This document shows positions 6,512-6,972 of a DNA stretch of 6,972 nt, one piece after another (position 1 is the first letter of the stretch; each line of letters starts with the position of its first letter). The DNA is from Acidobacteriota bacterium (GTDB taxonomy: Bacteria; Acidobacteriota; Terriglobia; Terriglobales; Acidobacteriaceae): positions 1 through 6,972 of the forward strand of contig JAJXYW010000018.1 of assembly GCA_021780415.1 (NCBI GenBank), read 5' to 3'. The position numbers were made by a program, and so were the translations under genes. Under the pieces are notes generated by a model. That model was not told the origin of the DNA. It saw only the letters and a list, made by a program, of their open reading frames with translations, and made no database searches.

Positions 6512-6972
6512 CTATGTTCTCAGTAAGGACGGGATGAGATCGCTTAGGCCGTTCCATGTGATTTGGATGCCGATGCAGAAGAGGATGAAGGCGACGACGC
6601 GAAGGATTCCGTGGGCGGTGGTGGGCGAGATGGCGTGGACGATCTTGGGTGCGTAGGCGTAGCAGACGTAAACGCTGGCGCTGAGAAAGAGGATGGCAAG
6701 CAGGAGACCGGAGTAGGCAAACGCGGTCTGGGCGAGGGCTGGCTGCCTGGCGTGGATGCTGAGCGTGAGCATGACGACGAGGGTTCCGGGGCCCGCGGTG
6801 ATGGGAAATGTGAAAGGGTAGAAGGCTTTGCCTTTGAGGCTGGCAATCTCGGCTTCGGTGACGGCTGGCATGGCTGCCTGCGTCTTCTCGGGGCTGGGGG
6901 CGCTGTCCTTCTGGTTGAGCAGCGACCAGCCGATCATGGCGATGACGATGCCGCCGGAGACCTGCATGATGG
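6512..6972 (-). CDS. marC: MarC family membrane protein, N-terminus cut by window edge
   Basis: Multi-pass inner-membrane protein of the MarC (UPF0056) family. The family name comes from the E. coli multiple-antibiotic-resistance locus, but later work did not support a role in resistance and the function is unknown. The frame is open to the right edge; 152 residues are present and roughly the first 50 to 70 of a usual 200 to 220 are missing. Family features: VSGGIVIAMIGWSLL near residues 4-18 of the visible part, the signature FPITAGPGT at 55-63, and further helices at about 62-75, 84-106 and 118-142, ending in a typical IGIQITWNGL segment. The Met at 6967 is internal, not the start, because family members continue upstream and the preceding codon is in frame. 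A hydrophilic loop at about 19-48 is rich in Pro, Glu and Lys. The response regulator begins 47 bases beyond the stop, so the two may be co-transcribed. Confidence 0.88.
   Translation of the reverse strand, partial: IMQVSGGIVIAMIGWSLLNQKDSAPSPEKTQAAMPAVTEAEIASLKGKAFYPFTFPITAGPGTLVVMLTLSIHARQPALAQTAFAYSGLLLAILFLSASVYVCYAYAPKIVHAISPTTAHGILRVVAFILFCIGIQITWNGLSDLIPSLLRT

Noticed and set aside
5616..6557. A 313-codon minus-strand open frame, Arg/Pro/His-rich, overlapping the response regulator
   Set aside because: Shadow of the response regulator, whose receiver and winged-helix domains are complete in the other frame.

Overview
The window is a GC-rich chromosomal stretch (coding regions roughly two-thirds G+C, visibly lower in the 285-base gap near 5,550) in which every gene I can support lies on the minus strand, so the genes read from right to left. 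The protein families are ordinary for a free-living Gram-negative heterotroph with an LPS outer membrane. The single-chain, tandemly duplicated LptF/LptG permease, the composition and the gene style suggest an Acidobacteriota member of the Terriglobales type (Granulicella, Edaphobacter or Terriglobus-like). That assignment is an inference from gene architecture, not from a marker gene.

Layout in the direction of transcription (right to left): (1) the 3' part of a MarC-family membrane protein, cut by the right edge; (2) 47 bases later, an OmpR/PhoB-type response regulator with no sensor kinase beside it in the window; (3) a 285-base intergenic region holding a perfect CRP-type palindrome (TGTGA-N6-TCACA), a nested inverted repeat, a plausible -10 element followed directly by a 12-base palindrome, and a good ribosome binding site; (4) satP, an acetate/succinate-type transporter of the AceTr (GPR1/FUN34/YaaH) family; (5) an 89-base gap with a strong 13-pair hairpin ending only 9 bases before the next start codon; (6) a 69-residue HMA metallochaperone (CopZ-like) overlapping by ATGA with (7) a CopA-type Cu+-exporting P1B ATPase; (8) a 65-base gap and then a fused LptF-LptG permease for LPS export, running off the left edge after 684 residues.

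Functionally these look like three or four adjacent units rather than one pathway: a regulator next to marC, a regulated carboxylate-uptake gene, a two-gene copper detoxification operon (the chaperone passes Cu+ to the pump), and an envelope-biogenesis gene. I see no phage, transposon, CRISPR array, tRNA or rRNA. I did not find a clearly new biological system. The most interesting features are the regulatory architecture upstream of satP, the hairpin abutting the copper chaperone start, and the LptF/LptG fusion.
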